Part shown: positions 37,590-49,103 of the stretch, piece by piece
Layout: every line of letters begins with the position of its first letter
Position numbering within the stretch: the stretch's first letter is position 1
DNA from: Sinotaia quadrata
Taxonomy: Eukaryota; Mollusca; Gastropoda; Architaenioglossa; Viviparidae
Assembly: GCA_028829895.1 (NCBI GenBank)
Contig: CM054177.1
Span: 35,990,564 to 36,054,563, forward strand
Direction: 5' to 3'
DNA: 64,000 nt
Position numbers and translations under genes: made by a program
Notes under the pieces: model-generated
Databases searched by the model: none
Told to the model about the DNA's origin: nothing
Seen by the model: the letters and a program-made list of their open reading frames with translations, nothing else

Positions 37590-40000
37590 CACAATACATT
37601 CAAGGTTGTCTTTTATTTTCTTGGTTACTAACTTAAACTTATCCAGGGCTTGCTGGGCAGCAAGTTTTCTCTAAAATGTCTTTTGGAGGCATGACATTTT
37701 CAGTCACCACTTGTTTGATGTCAAGTCCTCTTTGAATGTTTGGCACCAATTTCTGTGTGGTCTGCTCAGTCTTTTGCTTTCTTCCATGTGACGTACATCA
37801 TATTGCAGTCTTTGGGTATCATTGATCTAATAGATGAAGAACATGACTGGCAAGATGCATTCAACGTTCTGTCACAATGTCTTGCATCTTTCCTGAGTCA
37901 CTTTTTTGCAAGATTTCTTTGTTGGTAATTTAATCATGATATGTGACAGTGACACTGAGTATGTTGTATAGCCATCACTGGTCTAGAACATATTGAGCAT
38001 CTGTGCTCTTTCTTCAGTGATTTTCCATTTTTCACTGGCAAAAGTGGCATAGATTGCTTTTGTATGATGACTGTTCTGTAGTCTTAATTTTGACACATTG
38101 ATGATGGTTGACACTGACCAAATTGGCTATAAATGTTGAAATAGTACTAATGCTTTGTCATTTCTGCAGTTGACATCCATATCAACACTGCTAACATATG
38201 ATGATGTGCTACTGACTTAGATAAACTATTGAACTTGTTTGATTGGTTGATGTCTGACTTCAGATTGCATGACCTTTGTTTTATTGCCACATATCCTCAG
38301 CCTGACTTTGCCAGCTTCAGATTCCAAACTCCAGGATTTCCCTTGTCTCTGCTGTAAACACAATATCATCTGCGAAATTGAGATTTGTGAGTCACATCTG
38401 TTCTTCTATGGAGTGCCTTAAGTCATCAAGAATGGTGAGAAGATGCAACTTGATCTCATGCTGGTATTGATGCCGAAAATCTGCCATTGCCAGTTTTCAT
38501 GCAGCAGTTGGGTTCTGGTAGAGGCTCTTGAAAATATTGATGTAATGACCCGTGATGTCATAACTTCTGGAAGTGTTCCACAGTGAATCTCCATATATTC
38601 TGTCAAATGCTTTTCTGAAGTTGATGGCCAGTGGTCATTGGAATTCAATGCTTTAATCATGTCCAGCTTTACATCCAACTTGTCAGTTAGCTGAAGGTAC
38701 TGAAATCATTGGTTGCTGCAGGGTTTGGCTAATTTAATATTTCATCCCATCAAGCATCCTGCTCTTCCTTAGCTAAGAACTTGCCATTTTTGTCCTTGAT
38801 AGTTGCTTTTAGTTCCTGTCACCTCTCAGACAAATCAATGTAGCATCTGCATTTTAATCTGCTGCTTCCTGTGCATCAACTCCCTTTTTCCACTCTCACC
38901 CCCACCCCCCCCCCATTTTTTCTTTTTCTAAAATCAGTTTAGCAACTTTTTTTAATTCGGCAATCAAGTGCTTGATATTTCATGCTGCTTTCATCCTTTT
39001 TCAGACAACTTTACATGATCCTCTGGCACTTTCAGGTATTATATTCATTGATCACTTGCCAGGTTCTCCCTTGGATCCCACACTCACATGTGTTCCTCTC
39101 CTTTGTCAAATTGTTTCTTGCTTATTTTCAACCTCTACTTATTTGAAATATGTCCACTGATCTTTGACTTCTCTGATGATCTGCAGTAACTGGAAGTTAT
39201 TTTTGAGTTTGAATAAGTAGTGTTCATCTACAGTGTTGTCTCTAAGTTTAATTGCGAAAAGGGATGTAGCTGCCATTCTTATATCCTCTTATGGTGAAGA
39301 CTAAGTGATGTCTTTAGAAGATGGTGGTCTGACCCAATTTCTGCTCTTTGATATGCCTGCATGTTAAGGAGTGCTGATCATCTGTCTTTGCTGATATAGA
39401 TATGTGTAGTCAATTTCATTGCTGGTGTTGCCATTGAGCGAATGCCAGATTTTCTTTTTTGCCTACTCTTGTGTGCAAAATAAATGTTTCCATTGCATAC
39501 AGGTTGCTCATACTGCAAAATAGTCAGGCATTCACCATTGTCATTTGTTCATATTGCTGAGCTGTGAGGGCCAATCATATGTTCTGATCACTACCTCCAA
39601 CCATTGATTTGTGTGCTCATATTGGTGAAGAGTAATTTGATATCATGGTTAGGGACATCATTGTAGCTGTAGCTAGTTATAGAATACATAATTTTCTACT
39701 TTTCTAGCATCTTCATTTGACACATACATTTGTATGATGGTGGTCTTTGCATGACTTGATTGTGATCTCACATTGATTATATGTTAGCTGGTTGGTTTCC
39801 ATTCAGTAGTTGCCATCTCAGTTTCCTTGCTAAATGCTCCATGTCACCAATGTGCTGATTTTCATGTCCAGAATGCAGGATGGTCTTGTCATTGTGCATT
39901 AGTCAATTGCTGACTATCCATCACATCTTAAGTTAATGCCGAAAATATTCATTTGGTAATTGTCAAACTCACAAAGCTATTGCAGTAACTTTTCACACTG
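37590..40000 (-). mobile_element. Decayed RTE-like LINE (endonuclease + reverse transcriptase)
   Basis: The minus strand carries the pieces of a non-LTR retrotransposon polyprotein in the right order, in shifting frames with many stops. First come remnants of an exonuclease-endonuclease-phosphatase domain (39270-39900), with NDNGE, a NEIDYTYI stretch and IGSDHHLL. Next is a linker with IKDKNGKFLAKEEQDA (about 38780-38830). Then comes the reverse transcriptase core NFADDIVFTAET (FADD codons at 38366-38377), followed by LRICGNKTKVM (about 38280-38310). The C-terminal region has SRPHRNWCQTFKEDL (about 37710-37760). The combination resembles RTE-clade elements, often mis-annotated as 'craniofacial development protein 2-like'. 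Clade is inferred from motifs only. It cannot encode active protein. Confidence 0.8.
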
Positions 40001-40705
40001 GTACAGTGTAGTTTATTCCAAGTTTCAATTCTTGTGGTGATTTTGGAATTTAGAATCAAACCCTTTGTTGGGCACTGGACTTCTTAAGCCAGTAAACCTG
40101 GCACAAAATAGTGACTCATCCTTGATAACAGTACTGGGCGAAAGCAACAGTTTGTGCCAGGTTCACTGGCTTTGTTGGATTGAACTTGTTTTCAGAGTTA
40201 TGTTGATTTTTACAGAATCGGATTGCTTTGCCCACCCCTCCTCCTTTTTCATCTGGGCTGGGGACCAGCAATGGCAGAGTTATTTTCTTGGTGAATGTGT
40301 TCATTTATTACCATTGTTGCATCTATAACTGTTAAAATGGATTATAGCTGTAACAAAGTACACAGTGAAATAAAGATCATGAAAAAATTACTAGTGTTTT
40401 AGATGAAAAAGATGTTTGGAGAGTTTTCTGGAAGATATGAAGTTGTAATAATATATTTAAACAGTAAGCACTTGATTTTCCCTTGTAGCAGAACCCAGAA
40501 ATGATAAAGAATGTTAACTATGTTCAGGGCATGACAGGTATGAAATATGTTTGAAGGGACATGTAAAAGTATTGTCTGTAACTTGTATTTTTGATGAGGG
40601 CATCATAATACCAATTTATCTATAGCTAATGAGTTTTGTCTTAGATAAAATTAAATTAATAAAATCATTTATGTAGGCAAGAAATGCACAAAAGTAAAAA
40701 ATATA

Positions 40706-40816
40706 TACAAGATGTCCCAGAAGTCCTTGTGTAGTTTATTGTAAATTTGTAGCATTTATATATCTTGAAGTTATTAAATCTTAAAACTATGTAAAGGGTT
40801 TTTGGGACACATTGTA
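40706..40816. mobile_element. Mariner-type MITE, about 111 bp
   Basis: The left end tacaagatgtcccagaagtc and the reverse complement of the right end (tacaatgtgtcccaaaaacc) form inverted repeats of about 20-25 bp. TA dinucleotides flank both sides, consistent with a TA target duplication. The terminal motif resembles the TACAGGGTGTCCCAAAAGT family of mariner-like termini. There is no coding capacity. Confidence 0.75.
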
Positions 40817-41702
40817 TATCCAGATCATGAAAATAAAGGCTAGTATTGTAAGTGGGAGAAATGTGTTTTAAATGTAACTTGTATTTTAGCTATAAATAGT
40901 CCTGAGGTAATGTTTCCATTAAAAATGGCAGAAGCACACAATTCCAAACATAACAGGAACAATCTGTAACCTTTTTTTAAAACATACTTTCATTCAAATA
41001 TCATTATCTGATTTGATTAATTAAATATTAATATAGGTTCTTTTATGCTTTTTCAGGTGTTTCAAAGATCATCTAAGCTTCATTTTTAACTAAAGCCGGT
41101 ATTCAACTACATTCACAAAAGAGTCTCTTGGGATGATAAGAAAAAGAAATGTGAAAACTTAATGTAAAGCATGATCTGGACAAGTACTAATGTTAATACA
41201 GCCAAGCAATGTTGCCATGGGCATTTAAAGAGATCTGTTGAACTACAGTATTTTAAAATTAACATCTCTGATGAAAGCATCTCTTCTTCACATGTTTATA
41301 TATGTATGGAACATGTAAATTTTGATTCTGTAGAGAAGTTACACGTTTTGCACATTTAAGGATGAATTTTTGTATATAGATGTATATGGCATATATCAAC
41401 AGAAAACAAAAGGGGCATGGATAACTGAGTTAATTGTTGGCTCCAGTGCTTTCTAATCTGACTGTTTATTTGAGGATGGTCCCTCTGATTTAAAGCATAT
41501 GCAGATGTGACACATTTCATGCCCTGTAAAAAAAAAAAGTTGAAAATATTTTTATAAAGGTGAGTGTATTGAAGCAGTAAATAAGAATAGCTGTATTCAT
41601 TAAGTGATTGATTGTTAAGATTTTGACACCAAATATGCACTGCCTTTCTTTGTGCCAGAAGTAATATAAAAAGTGAAAGTGTTAATAAAATATTATAAAG
41701 TG
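40817..41702 (+). other. Upstream flank and probable 5' UTR of the nuclear receptor
   Basis: No coding signal. A plausible acceptor (tttctttgtgccag) ends at 41658, so the leader may begin at 41659. An in-frame TAA at 41667-41669 lies upstream of the first ATG, which argues that the coding region starts at 41703. Confidence 0.35.
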
Positions 41703-42461
41703 ATGGGCATGCCAAATGCATTCAGTGGCAGAACTGAACGAAGACTAGTAACCTCTGATCAAATAGAAGCAAGTCATACACATGTTAGCAAATCATTTAA
41801 CACCATGAACAAACCTAGTGTATTTATTTCTAAATATTTTCCATCATCAGTCTCAGCAGAGAACTTCCATTTGAAGAAGATGATGTCTATGAGATATACA
41901 GATAGCATGAATTTAAATGTGTCTCTAACATCTTGTTCACAAACCCATGCTACTCTTCCATCAGATTCATGTGAAAAGCTTTTCTCAGAGGTAAATGTAC
42001 AATCTCATGAAATTTCTGATAGTGAAGTATTTATTAAGGAGGGTGAGTCACAAGGATTGGGAAGAGATCAAAACACTTCAATGTATTCTGTGGCAGGTGC
42101 AAATTTTGCATTTCCAGTTTGCCAGAGAGACAAAGTGATAATTGATAAGTTTCAGCATGATGTTATTCATGAAGAAAAGAGAAAGAGTCTTGAAATCTTT
42201 GAAGAAAATGTTCATACTGCAGATAGTTATGTTAGCAGCAGTAACTTCAACAGTACGAGTAAAAAGTCAGGGCAGATCAGTGTTTCATTGCAGCAAAGCA
42301 GGATCAGTTCAACAAAGGACAGTGAAACTGCTTATGATGACACACTACACACTACTGGCAAAATAGATATGCCAGCCCGTATAGATAATGGCTTGTGTCA
42401 GGTGTGTGGAGATGTGGCTGCTGGTTTCTATTGTGGTGCCTTCATCTGTGAAGCATGCAAG
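41703..42461 (+). CDS. 2DBD nuclear receptor exon 1: N-terminal region and first finger of DBD1
   Basis: The exon encodes 253 residues. Residues 1-231 are an N-terminal (A/B-type) region, Ser/Thr-rich with no recognised domain. From residue 232 comes the first zinc finger of a nuclear-receptor DNA-binding domain: CQVC, 13 residues, CEAC (42396-42458), ending CEACK at the donor aag/gtattc (42462). The start is the first ATG after an in-frame stop, with purine at -3 and G at +4. The P-box begins CEACK and continues KFF in exon 2; this CEACKK type is characteristic of the first DBD of the 2DBD receptor family described from Schistosoma and molluscs. The frame stays open 60 codons into the intron, but the strong donor and the position conserved with exon 3 rule against read-through. 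Acts in the nucleus as a DNA-binding transcription factor; ligand unknown. Confidence 0.9.
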
Positions 42462-43929
42462 GTATTCAGATACCATTTTATAATAATTTCAAATTTTGAT
42501 CATATAAAATTGTATTGCTTATACTGTGAAATTTTAAAAACTTTTCTAGGCATTTTTCATCACACCATGTTTATCATACACCAGAACCTTACAAGTTTAG
42601 CATTCATGAATTCAAATAATCATGAGATAGTCATAAAGTTTTAATGTTTATCCTTAAGCTAGAAAATGAGCAATTTACATTGTCCCATTAGCTGTAATTA
42701 TAAAAATAGAAATAATTCTATTACATAATAACTATTACAAAACTGCCTCATGACTTTAGTCTCTATGCCACCACCACGACCACTTTTTGAACATTTTCAG
42801 TATTGCTTGCATTCCTCTCAGATGATCTTGCTTTTAGCCAGCTTTTTGGCCTTTAAGACCAAGTGAAATAGAATCTAGGTAAAACATAGTTTGTGAACAT
42901 ATTTGCCCCGTTACCAAGGTAGACAATCCTCAAGCTCTTGGTGTAAAAGCAAGCAAAAGTGATGTCAGGCAGGGGATCAAATGGCCACCAAAGTAATTTT
43001 CTCTGGTATACCGCATGACTGATCCAATTCATACTGATGACAATTAAAGTTCATCTGATAATAGTTCACATACTATTTCTAATGATGGAGATACTGAGGA
43101 AAAATGACTGATGATGACAGTGTCTGATAAGTTGTGTTTCTGATAATATAAAGTAATTGTACTACATGCCATGTTTGTAGTCATCGTTAACTGATTAAGC
43201 TCATAGACATATTTCTAACTATTATTAAAATGAGTTATATATGATTTTTATATGAATGGTGAAAGCTTTTTTAAGTACAGCTTTGTAATGGTCATTATAT
43301 ATATATATTACATTTACTACCATTATTTATTACTATTATTTATATAGTATTAACGATATGTACTGACATCAAGAATGGCAGTATAGTTATGTTTTAAATA
43401 AATGAATATCATTCTATATATAATGTAAAATTACTTTATTTTCTAACATTGAACAATATAGAGAATAGCAGTATTATCTTGTTTTTGATTGAGTGATTTT
43501 TATTCATATTATACATGGTTTAAAGTAACGATAAAGTACAGTTAAAAAAAATAAAATAAATGTTAGAATTCTAGGGAAAAAATAAATTTATGCCACCTTA
43601 CTAGTGGTGGTATAACTAGTGCAACAAAATTCTATAACTTTGCTAATATGCATTATTATGAAACCAAAAACTATACAGTAAAATATTTAATTATGATCAA
43701 GTTACTTCATCTGTTCATTTGTACTCTAGTAGCTTTGGCAGATGGATAATAATAATTATCATTTCTAAGAGATTTAATAACTAAAATTAACAGCAGAAAA
43801 TAAAGACTACAGTTTTTGTCCTGGTACTGGCTAAAGCAGGGGTCTCAAACTCATTTTGCCCGGGGGTCACTGGAAGTAGAGTCTGGGTGAAGCTGGGCCG
43901 CATCATTATTCCCTGTTGCCAGAGACCTG

Positions 43930-45727
43930 GCAAGTTTTCTTCTAGTCTTACACAGCTGAGACACATTTGGCTTCAGGGAGGAAGCCACTGAGATCCTCAG
44001 TGTGGCTTAAAGATGCTCATCAGTAAGTTTGTACCTGAATTTTGACTTATTAAAGTTCATGGTGGAGAAGAGTTTTTCACAGATAGGTGCTCCCAAACAG
44101 GCACATGGTATGCTTGAACATCCTAGAAAGCTCAGGGAAGGTAAGGGGCAATTCTCTCAAAAACTGTCCAAGCTTGTCTGCTTTTCCACTCACCTCCCTG
44201 AATTTGGCTTTGAGTTCAGAATTACACTGTTTGTCAATTAGCTCCATTTGAAGTACAGGAAGGGCATCTTCCACATTGAAGGAGAAGGGGTCAGCAAATA
44301 TTTTGAAAGGTGGTTGTGTGTTTCTTGAAATCTGCAAACCTGTGATCAGATTCTTCCTGCAGCTTTACAATAGCATCAAGATACTTCTCACCACTGAATG
44401 GTGTGCCAAAATCCACGAGTGCCTTACATGCTGGGAAATGGCAGAGGTTTGTCTGAGAAAGTTGGGCTTTCCATAACACAAGTTTTGTGGAAAATGCTCT
44501 TACGTTGTCATGCTGTGCTGACAAGCTGCCCCTGGCTTTGTTCAGTACATTCAGCTCTTGTATGATGTCAACAAGAAAAGCTAAGTCCATGAGCCATTTG
44601 GGATCACTTAGTACAGGAACAGCCATCCCATCCTTCTCCATGAAGGTTTTCACTTCTGCTCTCAACTCATAAAACCTCTTCAAGACCTGTCCCCTGCTAA
44701 GCCAATGTACCTCGGTGTAGTAGAGCACATCCTCATATGCTGACTCTATTTCCTCTAAAAAGGCAGGGAACTGCCGGTGCTTTAAGCCCCTGGATCTGAT
44801 ATGGTTGATGCATTTCACGTCAGACATCACATTGTCAAACTTCAGGCATTTGCTGCAAAGGGTCTGCTGATGTATAATGCAGTGCAGAGCAATGGCCTCT
44901 TCTACACCTTCTTCTTCCAATTTTCTTTAACAAGTGCCACAGCTCCATTTCTCTTCCCTGTCATTGATGGCGCTCCATCAATTATTATTCCTGTTAAACT
45001 CTTCCCTAGTAAGCTGGCATCTGCAATGGCATCACACAGCCAGTGGAATATCTCCTCAGCGGTGGTCTGGCCATGCATTGGAATCACTGTGAGCAATTCC
45101 TCCTTCACTTCAAAATTGTCGTCAACACCACGGACATATATTGCAAGCTGCACAGTGTCAGTGACATCTGTGCTCTCATCAAGAGCGACTGAGTATGCAT
45201 GGAAATGTTTAGCTTTCTCAGGCAGTTGATCGTAAATGTTACCTGACAGGTTAGAAATCCACTCTGCTACTGTGTTGGCTGAGAGGCTGATATTGCTAAA
45301 CTGACTGTTCTTTTCTGGACAGACTATACTTGCAGCCTGTAACATGCACTGTTTGATGAACTCGCCATCTTTAAATGGCTTTTTTGCTTTAGCAATCATC
45401 TCACTCACCACATAGCTTTGAATGCCGCATCACTCTCTTTGCTTGCTTTCTTGAAAAAAATCTTGTTGCCTCAGTAGACATTTTTTGAAGTTTGGCGACT
45501 TGGTCCTCTCTATCATCTCCTTGGTATTTTGCATACTCCTCCGCATGTCTAGTTTAGTAATGATGTCTGATATTGTACTCCTTGTGCACCGCAACTTTCT
45601 CAGTGCATATAAGACGAGTTGGGAAATCCCTGTACTCAACAAAAAAGTAGTCCGTCTCCCACTTCTCCTGAAATTGTCTGTGCTCATCGCCAACCTTTCT
45701 CTTCACAGCAGATTTTGAGTAAGACAT
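43930..45727 (-). pseudogene. hAT transposase (GTF2IRD2/Charlie-like), decayed
   Basis: Reading the minus strand from an ATG at 45727, a BED-type finger region (MSYSKSAVKRK ... RLIC ... VHKEYNIRHHY) ends in an in-frame TAA, exactly where the finger's last histidine segment should follow (about 45554). Downstream pieces are in different frames. The RNase-H-like core (44902-45411) has VALDESTDVTDT and IIIDGAPSMTG. The next segment (44291-44920) has CIIHQQTLC, IRSRGLKHRQF and VHWLSRGQVLKRF. The last (44077-44337 and beyond) has a dimerisation-type C-terminus with CEKLFSTMN near 44050. At least three frameshifts and one stop are visible. These motifs match the transposase-derived part of vertebrate GTF2IRD2. 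It is not functional as read. Confidence 0.85.
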
Positions 45728-46609
45728 GACTGGGGATGGGTTTAACAAAATAAAACAAAAACAAAGAAATGTATTTGCATTGGGTGACAGGATGTATTTT
45801 CTCTCCACTTGATGACAATCACGTTTCAAGTGACATATTTCAGCACTGTAATAAAACGCTGGACTGTTAAGCCGGCCCGAGCTAAAGTTAGAGATACAAG
45901 GGGTGAAGTCTGTTTTAGCCTGCTCCGGTGCATCTCCAAGAAAAGCCTGTTTGACATGTGCCAGTAATATGTCGTGTCAGGTTGTTACATAGACACACAT
46001 GACATACACCATTGATGATTGGGTGGGGCCCAATTTTATTGTCATGCCAAGGAACGTTTTATTGGCTGTGTATGTTGTGAGCGAGTATCATGAAAGTGAA
46101 TAAATGGATGAACAGACGAACGAACAAAACAATGCAAATACAAATCATTTCGCCCCTCTCAAAACTAAGAATAACAAGTTTGTTTAGTGGTGAAGAATTA
46201 GATCGTTTATTATCTAATTCGGGGCACTACTCTTTCGCACAGTGATTAGTCAAACATTCAACTTTCCAATGTCATACACTCTGTGGGAAATAAGGGGAGA
46301 TGAAAAAGGATATTCAAACAATAAAAATAAAAGTTAAGCATATAATTCTTTTTGTGGTAAATGCCACCGCTATCATCAACAATCAACAATTCGTATACAA
46401 AAATAGGCCTACATTAGCCATCATATTAAATTCACATTGTATACAAATACCCCAAAATCAATAGTGAATTTCTATTCACATAAATGATGACAATAATAAC
46501 AACATATTCCTGATTGATCAAAAAGTACAACTCTATATTCCGATCCCTAACAATTCTAGGTGCGCTTTTGCCTTCTATTTTGAAACTTCTCACAGTACTG
46601 TCAAAGTTC

Positions 46610-46950
46610 GAAGATCGGTGACATAATCTCACATGTCACTTATAAAGGATGTTTTGAAGAGGTGATGTCACTCATAGAGATGTTTTGGAGAGAAGATGAT
46701 GTATCGTAGCCTGGCTCATAAGATACTTCAAAGTGAAGATGACATAATCTGTCATGTCACTCACAAGGGATGCTTGAGAAGATGTGATGAAAGATGGCAC
46801 CTCGTAGCATCGTTCATAAGAATGCTCTGAAGAGAGGTGACATTCACTGTAGTGTCACTCATAGAGGTGCTCCGAAGAGAAGATGACGCATCGCTCGTTT
46901 GGATGCTTTGTTGAGAAGATATAGATGCCTTGTAGCGTCTTTATAGTAGG
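46610..46950. repeat. Degenerate minisatellite inside the hAT element
   Basis: Phrases 'gtcactcatagagatgtttt', 'gaagatgacataatct' and 'cataagatgctttgaagag' recur with variation about six times in 340 bases. The spacing is roughly 50-60 bp. Confidence 0.65.
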
Positions 46951-47799
46951 TGAAGATCTGCAGGAATCTAGGCACCACTTTCAGATTATTGCAAGGGGAA
47001 AAATCTGATATTCAGTTGACTGTTGCCAACCTCGATAATTGTCGTTACTTCTTGGTTGCCATGATGACGGAAAACCCAATGACGTTTAGCATTATCGGAT
47101 GATTCGTCTAGTGAAGTGTGTCGTCACATCCTATCGAATGCAGAAATCCTCATGTCCTGTAAGGAAATGTAGGCGCTGTCCCTTCGACTGCGGGATAGAG
47201 AATTCAGACAAAGCCGAGGCAGAGAGAGACGAAAAGTGTCCCGTTGCATACATAGGCTGTCTAGAAAACTGAACTGATCACCTGCCAGGTAGTACATTAA
47301 GCAAATTACCTCGATGCTTAATACAAGGCAGTCAACAAGATGAAAGACAGGTGGAGAGAGAGATTTCCAGCTCTCCTCAGTAAATCTCCGTATACGAGAA
47401 TTTACCACATAATTGAAGATAATAGCTTCGAATATATGTTCCCAATGTTCATCAAACAAATAGAGAATCTTCTTTCTTCTTTCTAGCAAAAGACTGCATT
47501 CTTGGACAAAGTTGCTGTTACAAAAGCTTGATGTTACATGGAGAGAAATGCTTCTTTGTCGTCAGTTGGATGCCAGGCTGCATGACATGAGGTCATAACA
47601 GCGGGCATGTTTCTCAAAGTGTTCCCATATTTGTTGTTACTTGGCTGATGTTAAAACTATCTCTCTCGGGTGTTATTTCTCTCTCTCTCTCTCTGATTTA
47701 GCCTTCGGTACTCCTTATTTATACAATTTTGAGAACTGTAGAACCTTCTAGAAGTCTTCAGTCTTGTGACTGGTTTTGTCCTTGAACCTATTTTTGTTG

Positions 47800-47970
47800 C
47801 ACCGCACGCTCTCTTGACCAGTCACTTCTAATACGCATTAGCTTTCTTCTTCACTCTCTGTGGTCATTTCTAATATGCATTGGCTTTCTTCTTTGTAAAC
47901 ATTTGACTGGTCACTTCAAATATGCATTGGCTTTCTTCTTTGTAAACAACATGTGACCAGTCATGCGTAA
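47800..47970. repeat. Tandem repeat, about 43-55 bp unit, three copies
   Basis: The phrase 'cattggctttcttctttgta' preceded by 'ggtcacttctaatatg' occurs near 47817, 47866 and 47909. A partial fourth start is at 47951. The first copy is the most diverged. Confidence 0.8.
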
Positions 47971-49103
47971 GTACTCTAATTCATTTAATATATACATATA
48001 AAAACCCTTCTTAAATATATATATATACACAGGCATAAAATAATATACACATACTATGTCTACATACAGTCTGTCTATCTAGATGAGATAGTTGGATGAA
48101 CTAGTGTTTAGAAATTAAAAGTTATCTAAACATTAGGGTGTGAGGCACTACAAAAATTGCGTCCTTGACCGCGAATTACCTCCTTCGCATTTTGTTTACG
48201 TGGTACGTACATGATTTAAGTGAAATAAAATATTAATTCTGAGTCCCCCCATCCCTGTGACAAGCACATTTCCTACTTTGCAGCATGTAGCAGTCTAAAA
48301 GCTCTTCCGATCAAAAACAGAGTTAGCTGCCTGCTAATGTATGCAATATACTATAGGAGCCTGTCAAAGCATAGGCATACGACAAAACACATTCACTCGA
48401 TTAGGAATTACGTCAGCATTTCAAGTACTTTTTTGGTAATTATTTTTATAATCTTTCTTTTTTTGTTGGTATATTGTATATTTATAATATTTCTTATTTG
48501 TTTAAACATATTTATTTAGATTGCTTTTATTTATTTAGATTATTTATTTATTTTTCTGTTCTTCCTTTTCTGTTCTATCAGTCTACTATTTTTACTATTT
48601 TTCTTTGCTAAACCATTTACCTGCTTTTTTGACATAAAAATTCTGTCTTTTCTAAACCACTCATCTGTGTGTAGGCCTGTGGGGTCTATAATCTATATAG
48701 AATCAGCTTGCTAGAGCTGGATGCTTTTGAACTTTGCTAAACAGTGGCAATATGGAACAGGCTTGGCGAAAGAAAGTCACCAACTTCTGCCAAACATCTA
48801 CACAAAGCGCTGGTTCTTAATTTGCATTGATGTCATATCTTGAGGTATGGTAGCCCACAGGTGACAAAAACTATAAAACTCCCAGGGTGCGTGAGAAAAA
48901 CGTGCGGGCCGCACTATCACTAAACTTTGATATCAAGTTGGGGCCACAAAATATTGTCACTCGGGCCGCGAGTTTGAGACCCTGGGCTAGAGTAATAAGG
49001 TTATCTTTTCAAGAACATAAGTCATATACATTTATGAATAGTGTTAAAATAATGCTATTGTTTATAAAGTAAAATATTAAACTGAGCAACAACAAATTTG
49101 CTA

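Larger units (their letters stand above)
43837..48984 (-). mobile_element. hAT transposon, 5.15 kb, with terminal repeats and 8 bp target duplication
   Basis: The left end is caggggtctcaaactca (43837). The right end reads cagggtctcaaactcgcgg in reverse complement (from 48984). The ends agree over about 16 bases with one indel. The flanking 8-mers are ggctaaag (43829-43836) and ggctagag (48985-48992), a target duplication with one mismatch and the right length for hAT. The decayed transposase lies near the left end on the minus strand. The remaining 3.2 kb is non-coding, holds two minisatellites and a CpG-richer section, and may include a nested insertion. Confidence 0.85.

Noticed and set aside
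42142..42366. Second open frame overlapping receptor exon 1
   Set aside because: Shadow frame of the real coding exon.
42462..42644. Read-through of receptor exon 1 into 60 more codons
   Set aside because: The donor after CEACK is good, the next exon restores the P-box, and the extra residues look like translated intron.
44801..45229. Plus-strand 142-codon open frame
   Set aside because: Antisense to the hAT transposase core.
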